Notes: generated by a model from the letters alone, not told the origin. A stretch of 14,751 nt of DNA from a bacterium (GCA_017431585.1 JAFRKU010000024.1:1-14751), one strand, 5' to 3'; shown: positions 5,610 through 13,410, counted from the stretch's first letter. A program made the numbers and translations.

Positions 5610-6938
5610 GTGAGTAAGGACAAGATTTTTAATCTGATTTTACAAGAAAATCGCCGGCAAAAGCACAAAATTGGCTTGATTGCTTCGGAGAACAATGTTT
5701 CGCCGAATGTAGCCCGCGCTTTGGGCAGCTGCCTGACGAATAAATATGCGGAAGGCTATCCGGGGGCGCGCTATTACGAAGGCAATCAAGTGATCGATGA
5801 GATCGAGCGCGAGGCTCAAAATCGCCTCAAAAAGCTATTTGGCGTGCCTTACGTCAATGTCCAGCCGTATTCGGGTTCGCCGGCCAATAGCGCGGTGGAG
5901 TTTGCGTTGCTGGAAAACGGTCAGACATTGATGGGGCTGGCTTTATCTTCGGGCGGACATCTGACGCATGGCCACCCGAAAGTGACGTTTTCGGGCCGGT
6001 TTTTTAACTCGGTGCAATACGGCGTGGGCGGTGATGGTCGGATCGATATGGATCAGGTGCGTCAATTAGCGCTGATGCACCGGCCAAAATTGCTGATCGC
6101 GGGGAATACGGCGTATCCTTTTCAGCTGGATTTTAAAGCTTTTGGCGAGATTGCCGATGAAATTGGAGCGTATTTACTGGCGGATATATCGCATGTCACG
6201 GGGCTGGTGATTGCGGGCGAGCACCCGAGTCCTTTTGCGTATGCTGACGTGGTGATGAGTACCACGCACAAGACTTTCCGGGGGCCGCGGGGAGCGATGA
6301 TCATGGTGACGGATCATGGTTTACAAAAAGACCCTAAACTGAGTGATAAGATTGCTAAGGCGGTGTTTCCAGCTTTGCAGGGTGGACCGCATAATGCGAC
6401 CACAGCGGCAATTGCGATTGCGGCGGCGGAAGCCAGTGGAGTGAAGTTTAAAAAATATGGTCACAAAATTCGCAAAAACGCGGATACATTGGCGCAAGCA
6501 TTGCAAAACGAAGGCTTGAAATTGGTGGGCGACGGGACACAGACGCACTTGATGCTGGTGGATTTTTCGGCGAGCGCGCCTGGGATGGCGGGCTTGATAG
6601 CGCGGGCGCTGGATGCGGCGGGGATTTATGCCAATAAAAACACGGTGCCGGGCGAGCCTGGTTCGCCGGTGTATCCTTCGGGTTTGCGACTGGGGACGCC
6701 GCTGGTGACCACGCGCGGCATGGGAGCAGCGGAGATGCGCCAGATTGCGGCTTGGATCGGGCAAGTGAGTCGGTACACGATACAAAATGTCCAATTGCCG
6801 GCAGATCGGGCGCAGCGGAAGTATTTCCAAGGAGAGTTTGCGCGTCAGATCGTGCAAGATAAACAATTGCTGGCGATTGCCAAGCAAGTGTCGCAACTGG
6901 CGGGCAGTTTTCCGATATTTGACCCGGCATGGTTATAA
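5610..6938 (+). CDS. glyA: Serine hydroxymethyltransferase
   Basis: This PLP enzyme converts serine and tetrahydrofolate to glycine and 5,10-methylene-tetrahydrofolate, the main one-carbon entry point. The 442-residue product shows the family blocks in order: IASENNVS (24-31), LTNKYAEGYPGARYYEG (42-58), GGHLTHG (115-121), D192 and H195 that contact PLP, STTHKTFRGPRG with the PLP lysine at K221, and SGLRLGTP...TTRG near the C-terminus. The length is slightly above the usual 410-430. GTG 5610 is chosen because AGGGGA and AAGGG lie 9 and 4 bases upstream. A TTG at 5553 is in frame but falls in the proximal promoter. An AI-2E family gene follows after 21 bases with its own promoter. Its product feeds ThyA and FolD, both encoded nearby. 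Confidence 0.96.
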   Translation: MSKDKIFNLILQENRRQKHKIGLIASENNVSPNVARALGSCLTNKYAEGYPGARYYEGNQVIDEIEREAQNRLKKLFGVPYVNVQPYSGSPANSAVEFALLENGQTLMGLALSSGGHLTHGHPKVTFSGRFFNSVQYGVGGDGRIDMDQVRQLALMHRPKLLIAGNTAYPFQLDFKAFGEIADEIGAYLLADISHVTGLVIAGEHPSPFAYADVVMSTTHKTFRGPRGAMIMVTDHGLQKDPKLSDKIAKAVFPALQGGPHNATTAAIAIAAAEASGVKFKKYGHKIRKNADTLAQALQNEGLKLVGDGTQTHLMLVDFSASAPGMAGLIARALDAAGIYANKNTVPGEPGSPVYPSGLRLGTPLVTTRGMGAAEMRQIAAWIGQVSRYTIQNVQLPADRAQRKYFQGEFARQIVQDKQLLAIAKQVSQLAGSFPIFDPAWL

Positions 6939-6944
6939 AAAATA

Positions 6945-6953
6945 TGGTATAAT
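6945..6953 (+). promoter_or_regulatory. Extended -10 promoter of the AI-2E family gene
   Basis: TATGG then TATAAT (6948-6953), 6 bases (ACACCC), then the ATG at 6960. It sits right after the glyA stop. No -35 at the usual spacing. A leaderless start is implied. Confidence 0.75.
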
Positions 6954-6959
6954 ACACCC

Positions 6960-8093
6960 ATGAAATGGGATAAAGAAGTTTTTGATAAAAACTTTTGGCG
7001 CGGATTAGCGCTGATCGTGGTGGCGGTGGCGTTTTATTTCATGTGTGCCAATCTGCCGGTCATTTTGCAACACGTGCAATGGATTTTTGGCTTGTTTGCG
7101 CCGTTTATTTGGGGGTTTGTTTTTGCCTTTTTGCTCAATGGGACGATGGTTTTTTTCGAGACGAAAGTCTGTCAGAAAGTGGCCAATCCCAGAAAACGGC
7201 GGTTCTGGAGCGTGTTGTGGACATTTGTGGTGAGCTTGGGGACGGTGATCCTCATGTGTACGTTTTTGCTGCCGCAACTGGGGCGTAGTTTGCAAACTTT
7301 GGCGACGAAAGTGCCGGAATATGTGGAATCACTGGGTAATCAGCTGGCGAGTATGGGAGCCGGCAACGGCGAGACGACTTTGAATTGGGAAGCGGTGGGC
7401 GAGGCGATCCAAAATTGGTTAACGATGGATTTACAGGCCATTTTTGAGACGTCGGGCCGAGTGTTGTCGTCAATTATGAACGCTTTGATTGGGCTGGTGA
7501 TCGCCGTGTACTTTTTGAGCAATAAAGAGAACTATTTGGCCCAATTGCGCCTGGTGGGACATGCGATTTTTTCTGATAAAGTCATGGAGAGAATCGAGCT
7601 GATTATGCGCTACGGTCGAGAGACTTTCACCGGATTTTTCTACAGTAAGCTTTTGGATTCGTTGCTGGTGGGGATCATCTGCTTTATCGCCATGCTGATT
7701 TTCCGGATGCCGTATGCGCTGCTGATCAGTGTGATTGTGGGTGTGACCAATATTATTCCGTTTTTTGGCCCATTTATCGGGGCAATTCCTTCGGCGCTGA
7801 TTATTTTGGCTGTCGATCCGGTCCAGGCGCTGTGGTTCGTGGTGTTTATCATCGTCTTGCAACAATTTGATGGCAACATTATGGGGCCGATGATTATGTC
7901 TGATTCGGTAGGTTTACCGGCCATTTGGGTGATGTTTGCTATTTTGATCGGTGGCGGGATGTTTGGTTTCGTGGGGATGATTTTGGGTATCCCGGTGTTT
8001 GCGATGGTGTACAATTTGTTGCGGGAGTTGTTGCATGAGAGGCTCTTGGAAAAAGATGGTGGTCAACTACGACCAAGACGTCGAGTGGCATGA
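6960..8093 (+). CDS. AI-2E family membrane protein (putative transporter or permease)
   Basis: A 377-residue polytopic protein. Hydrophobic segments lie near 14-32, 40-62, 83-104, 170-187, 232-283, 287-303 and 320-352, with a soluble stretch near 105-165. The family signature NIIPFFGPFIGAIPSAL (264-280) and the later QQFDGNIMGPMIM and GGGMFGFVGMILGIPVFAMVYNLLRE blocks are clear. The family is named for a proposed autoinducer-2 exporter but includes proteins with other transport roles, such as Na+/H+ exchange, so the substrate here is unknown. The C-terminus is strongly basic (RPRRRVA). Its 3' end overlaps the next gene by 59 bases in a different frame, so the two are probably translationally linked. 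Confidence 0.88.
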   Translation: MKWDKEVFDKNFWRGLALIVVAVAFYFMCANLPVILQHVQWIFGLFAPFIWGFVFAFLLNGTMVFFETKVCQKVANPRKRRFWSVLWTFVVSLGTVILMCTFLLPQLGRSLQTLATKVPEYVESLGNQLASMGAGNGETTLNWEAVGEAIQNWLTMDLQAIFETSGRVLSSIMNALIGLVIAVYFLSNKENYLAQLRLVGHAIFSDKVMERIELIMRYGRETFTGFFYSKLLDSLLVGIICFIAMLIFRMPYALLISVIVGVTNIIPFFGPFIGAIPSALIILAVDPVQALWFVVFIIVLQQFDGNIMGPMIMSDSVGLPAIWVMFAILIGGGMFGFVGMILGIPVFAMVYNLLRELLHERLLEKDGGQLRPRRRVA

Positions 8094-8739
8094 CCTCAAG
8101 CGAGAAGTTTTAGATCGACAGATTTATTATTTCCAGACAGAAAATCCAGCGCCGGTGATCGTGGATGCGGGGGCGCATATCGGTTTGGCGACTTTGTATT
8201 TTAAGTGGTTGTATCCGGAAGCGCGAGTGTGGGCTTTTGAGCCGAATCCGCATGTGCGCGCTTTGTTGGAGCAAAATGTGGCGGAGAACAACTTGACGGG
8301 GGTAACCGTGATGCCGCAGGCGGTGAGCAATCACGCGGGTACGGCGAAATTTTACATTGATGCGACTGACTGGCGGTGGTGGAGCGTGGGATCGATGAGA
8401 CGTGGGGCGTGGAATGGCGAACAAAAAAACCAAAAAGAAATTACTGTAGAATCAATTAAATTTTCTGATTTTGTACAAAATTTTACTACAATTGATTTGT
8501 TGAAATTGGATATCGAGGGCAGCGAACAGGCGATTTTGTATAGTTTGCGAGGGCAATTGAGTAAAATCAAGCAGCTTATTTTTGAATTTCACCCGACACG
8601 AGAGCAAAATTTAACTGATTTGACAAGGTTTTTGCGCAAAAGTGGCTTTGAGATAGCTTTTAAAAATCGCAAAAATCAAAAGATTAACGCCTGGCACGAT
8701 GGGGAGCTGGTGCTGGTGGAGGCCGAGCGAGAAGGCTAA
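8035..8739 (+). CDS. FkbM-type SAM-dependent methyltransferase
   Basis: A 234-residue protein with the Rossmann SAM-binding motif VDAGAHIG (43-50), an acidic residue in AFEPNP (67-72) that should contact the ribose, and LLKLDIEGSE (155-164), the hallmark of the FkbM family. These enzymes methylate hydroxyls of sugars, polyketides or other small molecules. With two glycosyltransferase-like genes in the window, methylation of a surface glycan is plausible but unproven. ATG 8035 is chosen because GGGAG (8023-8027) lies 7 bases upstream. An ATG at 8056 is possible, and a longer frame from 7999 has no support. It overlaps the AI-2E gene by 59 bases and has no promoter of its own. The stretch 8405-8530 is unusually A-rich for a gene here. 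Confidence 0.88.
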   Translation: MRGSWKKMVVNYDQDVEWHDLKREVLDRQIYYFQTENPAPVIVDAGAHIGLATLYFKWLYPEARVWAFEPNPHVRALLEQNVAENNLTGVTVMPQAVSNHAGTAKFYIDATDWRWWSVGSMRRGAWNGEQKNQKEITVESIKFSDFVQNFTTIDLLKLDIEGSEQAILYSLRGQLSKIKQLIFEFHPTREQNLTDLTRFLRKSGFEIAFKNRKNQKINAWHDGELVLVEAEREG

Positions 8740-8743
8740 AGTA

Positions 8744-8752
8744 TGGTATAAT
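8744..8752 (+). promoter_or_regulatory. Extended -10 promoter of folD
   Basis: TATGG then TATAAT (8747-8752) lies directly after the methyltransferase stop, 10 bases before the folD ATG. No -35 is seen. The expected leader is about 3-5 bases. Confidence 0.72.
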
Positions 8753-8762
8753 AGGCGATCTG

Positions 8763-9641
8763 ATGCAGACGGAAATATTTGATGGACGAGCCAAAAGTCG
8801 AGAAATTTTAGCCGAGGTGGCGCGCCGGGTGGCGCAGTGGGCGGCGCCAGTGCGTATGGTGGACATTTTTTGGCAGGAAGACCCCAGCAGCGTGTTTTAC
8901 GCACGCTACAAGCAGCGGCGGGCGCGGGAGGTGGGGATTGATTTTGAAGCGCGGCCACATTCTTTTGCGGAACCTGTGGCGAGCTTGCAAGAGGAATTGT
9001 ATCAAGAAAATTTACAAAAAAATGCGAATGGAATAATGCTCCAAAAACCAACTAAAAAGTGTTATATTGATTACTTTTTGTCTACAGGAAAACAGCCTCG
9101 GGTGTCTTTTGATCAGTGGTGGAAAACTTTGGTAACGACGATCCGGCCGCGCCACGATGTGGACGGTTTGCTGCCGAGTTGGCGAGATGAGTGGCGAGCG
9201 GGGCGGCCGGCGACCATTATGCCCGCAACGATGGCAGCGGTGCGAGAGAGCGTGGCCAAATTTGAGCTGCAAGGCAAAAAAATCTTGATTATTGGGCGCT
9301 CGGACATTTTGGGTGAGCCTTTGAGCGTGTACTGGCAAGCGCAAAATTATGACGTGACGCTGGTGGGTAAGGCAGGTTTGGCTCAAGTGCTGGCGCAAGC
9401 AGGTAGCTTGCAGCAGTATGATGTGATAGTGAGTGCAGTGGGCAAGCCTGGTTTAATCACGGGCTCAATGATAAAATGCGGTTCAATTTTGGTGGATGTA
9501 GGGGAGCCAAAGGCTGATTTTGATATAAAAAGTTGTACAGGAAAAGCGGCTTTTGTGACGCCGGTACCGGGAGGCATTGGACCGATGACGGTGGCGTGCT
9601 TATTGCGAAATTGTTTGATCTTGCGCGAGTTGGACGAATAG
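8763..9641 (+). CDS. folD: Methylene-tetrahydrofolate dehydrogenase/cyclohydrolase, divergent
   Basis: FolD oxidises 5,10-methylene-tetrahydrofolate to methenyl-tetrahydrofolate with NAD(P) and hydrolyses it to 10-formyl-tetrahydrofolate. The 292-residue protein keeps the catalytic pattern: Y46 and K50 in YARYK, Q94 in GIMLQKP and D134 in DVDG. The nucleotide domain has IIGRSDILGEPL (176-187) and the C-terminal signature TPVPGGIGPMTVA (266-278). Compared with E. coli FolD, the segment between Q94 and D134 is about 17 residues longer, and the usual PCTP is replaced by MPAT (153-156). The start fits a -10 box 10 bases upstream. The 3' end overlaps the convergent PEGA gene by 42 bases. The region 9005-9085 is AT-rich relative to the rest. 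Cofactor preference cannot be judged. Confidence 0.93.
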   Translation: MQTEIFDGRAKSREILAEVARRVAQWAAPVRMVDIFWQEDPSSVFYARYKQRRAREVGIDFEARPHSFAEPVASLQEELYQENLQKNANGIMLQKPTKKCYIDYFLSTGKQPRVSFDQWWKTLVTTIRPRHDVDGLLPSWRDEWRAGRPATIMPATMAAVRESVAKFELQGKKILIIGRSDILGEPLSVYWQAQNYDVTLVGKAGLAQVLAQAGSLQQYDVIVSAVGKPGLITGSMIKCGSILVDVGEPKADFDIKSCTGKAAFVTPVPGGIGPMTVACLLRNCLILRELDE

Positions 9642-10184
9642 GTGGGTTTGGTAGTTATCGTGAATGCTAAAGGGCAGGGTGAGAGTTTGGTAGCCGGGCA
9701 GCTCGATGACGGCTTGGTGATCGCCTGTGCTCAAGGAAGCTTGGCGCAAAGGGCTGTAGCCAGAGTAGGTTTTTTGGCCATCGATGGTGACGAGAGCTTG
9801 GGTGGGGGAAGTCTCAATGATGACTTCCTGCGCCTGGTAGGGGAGAGCGAGGGCTTCGTAGATGACGCCGTGACTGGTGGCAAGTTGGTCGCTGATCCAC
9901 CAATCCACGACGGTGGCCGCGGCGGCATTGAGGGTGACATCGTGAGTGAAAGTGTAATAATCGGTGGTAATATGGAGTTGATAAGTCCCGATGGGAAGGA
10001 GATAATCGGTAATGGGAGCGGTGCCTAGAGAAAAACTGCCTAAACTGATTTGAGCGGTGCCATCGTGGGCAGCTAAATAAAAATGTCCCGATGTATCATG
10101 ATGAATTAAGTAAAACCAGGTGCCAAGGCCGCTGAGGGTCAAGATGAAGAGAGTGATGAGGCTGATGAGCTGGTTTTTGGTCAC
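9600..10184 (-). CDS. Membrane-anchored PEGA-domain protein
   Basis: A 194-residue protein with one N-terminal membrane helix (about 7-26), no lipobox cysteine, and a probably extracytoplasmic remainder. Residues about 127-170 match the PEGA pattern: a strand with VTIDG, then SPL, then a TGDH...ELPGY turn. Residues about 42-88 look like a second, more degenerate copy (SLGTAPI...PIGTYQLHI). PEGA domains are small beta-sandwiches often found on surface proteins; their ligands are mostly unknown. The start is GTG at 10184, supported by an extended -10 box 8 bases upstream. The protein is rich in Thr, His, Leu and Gln, as expected for a gene on the C-rich strand. It is divergent from a large membrane protein, so a shared envelope role is possible. 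Confidence 0.75.
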   Translation of the reverse strand: MTKNQLISLITLFILTLSGLGTWFYLIHHDTSGHFYLAAHDGTAQISLGSFSLGTAPITDYLLPIGTYQLHITTDYYTFTHDVTLNAAAATVVDWWISDQLATSHGVIYEALALPYQAQEVIIETSPTQALVTIDGQKTYSGYSPLRQASLSTGDHQAVIELPGYQTLTLPFSIHDNYQTHLFVQLAQDQTISQ

Positions 10185-10192
10185 GATGAGTA

Positions 10193-10201
10193 ATTATACC
10201 A
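10193..10201 (-). promoter_or_regulatory. Extended -10 promoter of the PEGA gene
   Basis: On the minus strand: AGTGG, TATAAT (10198-10193), 8 bases, then GTG. Its -35 zone would overlap the -10 box of the divergent gene. Confidence 0.7.
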
Positions 10202-10222
10202 CTAACAGACGGTGCTTTTTCG

Positions 10223-10231
10223 TGCTATAAT
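10223..10231 (+). promoter_or_regulatory. Extended -10 promoter of the 576-residue membrane protein gene
   Basis: CGTGC, TATAAT (10226-10231), 6 bases (ATTATT), then the ATG at 10238. No -35 match. It is only 27 bases from the oppositely directed -10 box. Confidence 0.7.
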
Positions 10232-10237
10232 ATTATT

Positions 10238-11968
10238 ATGGACAAACAAGAGGTTAAAATTGAGAAACCTAAACAGAAGTTGTCGGTGGAACCTTGGAAA
10301 AATAAGGTGTCGGAGCTGGTGGAAACGGTGGAAAATCCTAAGGACCGGGAAGCTAAGGCGACGTTTGGTTATCGGGCGACTGAGGCAGAAAAACAGCGCT
10401 CAGCGGCGCTCAAGACATTGTTTGACGTGGGGATTTGGTTGGTGGCTTTGGTTTTGATTGCGTTGATTCTGGCGCTGAATTGGCAGACTTTGCGGGATTT
10501 TTTTGATCTGATGGGGCAAAAACCGGCTAATTCCCCGGAGCTCACGCCGGTGACGACGGTGAGCGAGACGGCGACGACTGGTTTGATTGATTCGATATTT
10601 GCTGGCACGGTCCACCAAATTGTGGATCAAGGCTGGCTGCGGGCACAATTTTTTGATGAGATGACTTATTATCAAGCCGGAGAAGTGGTGAGCGGTGAGT
10701 ATCAGGGAGCGTGGCGTTATCTGGTGGTGGCGGTGGAAACGGGGACGCGTCAGCTGAAGGTGTATGAATTGTGGCGGTTGGCTAATGGCCAAGTGTATCT
10801 CAACGGTGGCCGACCGCGTTTGGACGCCTGGATAGCGAATTTGGAAGATTATTATTTGCATCAATATTTTGCCGATGGGGTCAATTGGCTGGACACTTTG
10901 CCGAGTGATTGGCCGCAAACTTTACCGCTGGATGCCACCACCTTGATGTATCGGCGAGGTTTTTTGACGGATTTTGGCCCGTATGACGCGACAACGGTGG
11001 GGGAGGCAGCATTGGGGATCGCTTTGTCGCCTGAGTATTATCAAAGTTTGAGTTTGTTGGAGTCACGTGCTTATCATGATTTGAAGTTTTACACTAAAAT
11101 GTATGATAGCGACGATTTGTATACCCAGGTGGCGCCTAACTTGAACCCGAGTGATGACAATCTGGTGGATAAATATTTATTTGGGGGCACCAAAGTGGTG
11201 GTGATGGATAAGACTGGTGTATCGGTTATTTATGAGATGGTTTCCAAGGACGCGTGGGAAAAATATCAAAAAAATTCTCTGAATCGCGATTTATTGAGCG
11301 TGGAATACTATGGTCAAGATTTGGCGCGCTACACGCAAACGTCGGCTTTCGCGGCCTACAAGGCGGGAATTTTATCGGGGGCAACGATGACGCTGCCGGT
11401 GGGGACGCCGACGCGGCCGGAGGTGGAATTAGGTTTGCCGGGCTGGCAGTTGGCGACGGGCGAGTTTGAGTTTAATGCGGAAAATACGCCTTTGTATCAA
11501 GCTTGGAACAGCGCTTTGACTTCGGCTTGCCAGGGGATTTTGGACGCGAAGGTGGTGCAAAATGTGGCGCTGGAGGATTTGGAGAGCGTGGGCCAAGTTT
11601 ATGTGTCACAAAAACCGATTTATCGCTTGAAAGATCAGAATCACGATTTGTATAAGCTAGCATATGATTTGAAATTTACCGATAGCGAGTTTAGTCAAGA
11701 TGAATTGATCGAGAATAATTTTGTTTACTATATCGTTTTAAACGAGTACTCGAGGCAAGATTTGAACAGAATTTTGAGCGGGCGGATGCCGATAGCGGTG
11801 CCGACACAAGTGGCTTATGCGGGGCGCACGCCGTTGCTGTTTGTGACCGATCCATGGGACAGAATCGTGATGCTGTGGGAGAGTGATCTTGACTTTTTGA
11901 GGGATTGTGTTATAATCGAGGAAAATGGTTTGAGTGTAGACGACTTGGACCAGATAGTTAAAAAGTAG
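10238..11968 (+). CDS. Single-pass membrane protein of unknown family
   Basis: A 576-residue protein. It has a charged cytoplasmic N-terminus of about 62 residues, one strong membrane helix (about 63-80), a Ser/Thr/Pro linker (about 95-115) and a large, probably external region rich in Tyr, Leu and Asp. I recognise no catalytic motif, repeat or family. There is no lipobox, and the single Cys in 420-450 plus one near 552 do not suggest heavy disulfide use. The start is well fixed by the -10 box 6 bases upstream. The final 60 bases contain the promoter of the rpsB operon. It is divergent from the PEGA protein across 53 bases, so the two may be co-regulated or mutually exclusive. Confidence 0.75.
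   Translation: MDKQEVKIEKPKQKLSVEPWKNKVSELVETVENPKDREAKATFGYRATEAEKQRSAALKTLFDVGIWLVALVLIALILALNWQTLRDFFDLMGQKPANSPELTPVTTVSETATTGLIDSIFAGTVHQIVDQGWLRAQFFDEMTYYQAGEVVSGEYQGAWRYLVVAVETGTRQLKVYELWRLANGQVYLNGGRPRLDAWIANLEDYYLHQYFADGVNWLDTLPSDWPQTLPLDATTLMYRRGFLTDFGPYDATTVGEAALGIALSPEYYQSLSLLESRAYHDLKFYTKMYDSDDLYTQVAPNLNPSDDNLVDKYLFGGTKVVVMDKTGVSVIYEMVSKDAWEKYQKNSLNRDLLSVEYYGQDLARYTQTSAFAAYKAGILSGATMTLPVGTPTRPEVELGLPGWQLATGEFEFNAENTPLYQAWNSALTSACQGILDAKVVQNVALEDLESVGQVYVSQKPIYRLKDQNHDLYKLAYDLKFTDSEFSQDELIENNFVYYIVLNEYSRQDLNRILSGRMPIAVPTQVAYAGRTPLLFVTDPWDRIVMLWESDLDFLRDCVIIEENGLSVDDLDQIVKK
11889..11916 (+). promoter_or_regulatory. Promoter of the rpsB-tsf operon
   Basis: TTGACT (11889-11894), a 16-base spacer and TATAAT (11911-11916) preceded by TGTGT give both a -35 and an extended -10. 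It lies inside the end of the preceding reading frame. Transcription would start near 11923, leaving a leader of about 115 bases, the longest clear one in this window apart from the possible distal glyA leader. Confidence 0.8.
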
Positions 11969-11969
11969 C

Positions 11970-12034
11970 GGCGTGTTGAGATGAAGTCCTGTAGGGTTTC
12001 AACCGCCATCTGGACGCGATCCAGAAGAAAAGGA
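11970..12034 (+). promoter_or_regulatory. Structured leader of rpsB-tsf, candidate S2 autoregulatory site
   Basis: Two hairpins fill the leader. The first pairs GGCG and GTTGA (11970-11973, 11975-11979, with T11974 bulged) with TCAAC and CGCC (11999-12007), 9 bp in all, and its apex can extend through weaker pairs. The second is TCTGGA/TCCAGA (12009-12014 with 12020-12025) with a CGCGA loop. They are followed by AAAGGA (12029-12034) and ATG 12039. Ribosomal protein S2 represses its own operon through the rpsB leader in other bacteria, so the same is proposed here. The sequence does not resemble any S2 leader I can recall. Confidence 0.55.
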
Positions 12035-12038
12035 CAAA

Positions 12039-12908
12039 ATGGCAGTAGCTTTGCAAGTTTTGTTTGACAATGGTTGTCATTTGGGGCATCCAGCGGAAAA
12101 ATGGCATCCGCGGATGAAACAGTGGATTTATGGGGTGCGCGATGGCATTCATATTTTTGATTTGGAAAAAACAGCGGCGCAGCTGGAAAAAGCTCGGGCG
12201 CGCATTCAAGAGCTGAAAGAATTGAAAAAGAGCGTGGTGGTGGTAGCGACCAAAAAGCAAGCCGCGGAGCTGGTGCAAGATCTGGCGGAAACGGCGGGTT
12301 TGATGTATGTGGTTAATCGCTGGCCAGGTGGATTGATTACTAATTGGGAGCAAGTGCGCAAATCCATCAAACGGATGAACGATATTGAGGACGGTTTGGC
12401 GCACAATAAATTCCAGGATTTGACCAAATATGAGCGCTTGCTTTTGGAAAAAGAGTTGGCGCGCCTGGAACGGTTGTTTGGGGGCTTGAAAAATTTGCAC
12501 GCGCGGCCGGATGCGCTGTTTGTGGTGGACGCCCAAAAAGAGAAAAATGCGGTCCACGAGGCGCTGAAAGAAAAGGTGGAAGTGATCGCGATGGTGGATA
12601 CGAATACGGATCCGACTGGAATTTCGCTGGTGATTCCGACTAATGATGACGCGATTAGTAGTATTCGGTTGATCGTGAGCGAGGCTTTGGGTGTGCGGCG
12701 CGAGGCACCCACAGTAAGAGTGGCAAAGAGTGCGGCCAAAGAAGAGAAACAAGAGGAAAAAGCAGCAGAAGAAAAAGAAGATAAAAAGTCTACGAAAGTA
12801 GAAGAAAAAACCGAAGAATCAACTAAAAAGACTGTGAAAAAAGAGACGAAAAAAGCCAGCAAAAAGGTTGGTGAAACAGACAAGAGTGAAACGAAGGAGA
12901 GCAAATGA
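12039..12908 (+). CDS. rpsB: 30S ribosomal protein S2
   Basis: S2 is a late-assembling small-subunit protein. The 289-residue product has the family N-terminus GCHLGHPAEKWHPRMKQWIYGVRDGIHIFDLEKT (12-45), then ATKKQA and the RWPGGLITNW block (about 104-113), and DTNTDPTGISLVIPTNDD (about 188-205). The core ends near residue 228. The last 60 or so residues are a low-complexity Lys/Glu tail, which is why the protein is longer than the usual 230-260. The tail is A-rich in sequence. The ATG is supported by AAAGGA four bases upstream. The stop overlaps the tsf start by four bases (ATGA), the classic coupled rpsB-tsf arrangement. Confidence 0.97.
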   Translation: MAVALQVLFDNGCHLGHPAEKWHPRMKQWIYGVRDGIHIFDLEKTAAQLEKARARIQELKELKKSVVVVATKKQAAELVQDLAETAGLMYVVNRWPGGLITNWEQVRKSIKRMNDIEDGLAHNKFQDLTKYERLLLEKELARLERLFGGLKNLHARPDALFVVDAQKEKNAVHEALKEKVEVIAMVDTNTDPTGISLVIPTNDDAISSIRLIVSEALGVRREAPTVRVAKSAAKEEKQEEKAAEEKEDKKSTKVEEKTEESTKKTVKKETKKASKKVGETDKSETKESK

Positions 12909-13357
12909 TTGACGCGGCGACGATAAAAAAAATTCGGGAAGTGACTGGGGCGGGGATGCTGGATTGCAAAAAGGCGCTGGAGGCGACAGAGGGCGATTGG
13001 GATAAGGCTTTGGCGTGGCTGAAAGAAAAAGGCTTAGCGAATGCGGACAAAAAGGCCGACCGGGAGACCAATGAAGGCTATATTGGCTCTTATGTCCACG
13101 CAACGGGCAAAATTGGGGCTTTGGTGGAGCTGCAGTGCGAGACGGATTTCGTGGCTCGCAACGACGAATTTAAGGCCTTAGCGCAAGAAATTGCGATGCA
13201 AGTGGCGGCGATGGATCCGCAAGACGAAGCCGAATTGCTGGCGATGGAGATGATCAAACGGGGCGAGGAAACAGTGGAACAAGCAATTAAAGCTTTAAGC
13301 GGGAAAATCGGGGAAAAGATGGCTTTAGGCAGATTTGTCCGGTTGCAATTGGCTTAG
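12905..13357 (+). CDS. tsf: Elongation factor Ts, short form
   Basis: EF-Ts exchanges GDP on EF-Tu. The 150-residue protein has the N-terminal UBA-like domain (about 1-50) with TGAGMLDCKKAL, then the core GYIGSYVHATGKIGALVELQCETDFVARNDEF (about 58-89), and ends with GEKMALGRFVRLQLA. It lacks the second core subdomain and coiled coil of the 280-residue E. coli form, like other short EF-Ts proteins in reduced genomes. Start ATG 12905 overlaps the rpsB stop and has AAGGAG five bases upstream (12894-12899), the best Shine-Dalgarno site in the window. Transcription ends at the hairpin at 13376-13410. Confidence 0.95.
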   Translation: MIDAATIKKIREVTGAGMLDCKKALEATEGDWDKALAWLKEKGLANADKKADRETNEGYIGSYVHATGKIGALVELQCETDFVARNDEFKALAQEIAMQVAAMDPQDEAELLAMEMIKRGEETVEQAIKALSGKIGEKMALGRFVRLQLA

Positions 13358-13375
13358 AAGAGTAAAAATTGAGAC

Positions 13376-13410
13376 AAAATGTGCCCTCCCCGGCGGGGAG
13401 GGCACATTTT
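13376..13410. terminator. Strong bidirectional intrinsic terminator
   Basis: A perfect 16-bp stem (13376-13391 with 13395-13410) with core GTGCCCTCCCC, a GGC loop, an A-run on the left and a T-run on the right. It ends tsf on the + strand. On the minus strand the complement gives a T-run just past the queA stop at 13411, so it can end both convergent units. It is the only canonical intrinsic terminator I found. Confidence 0.95.
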
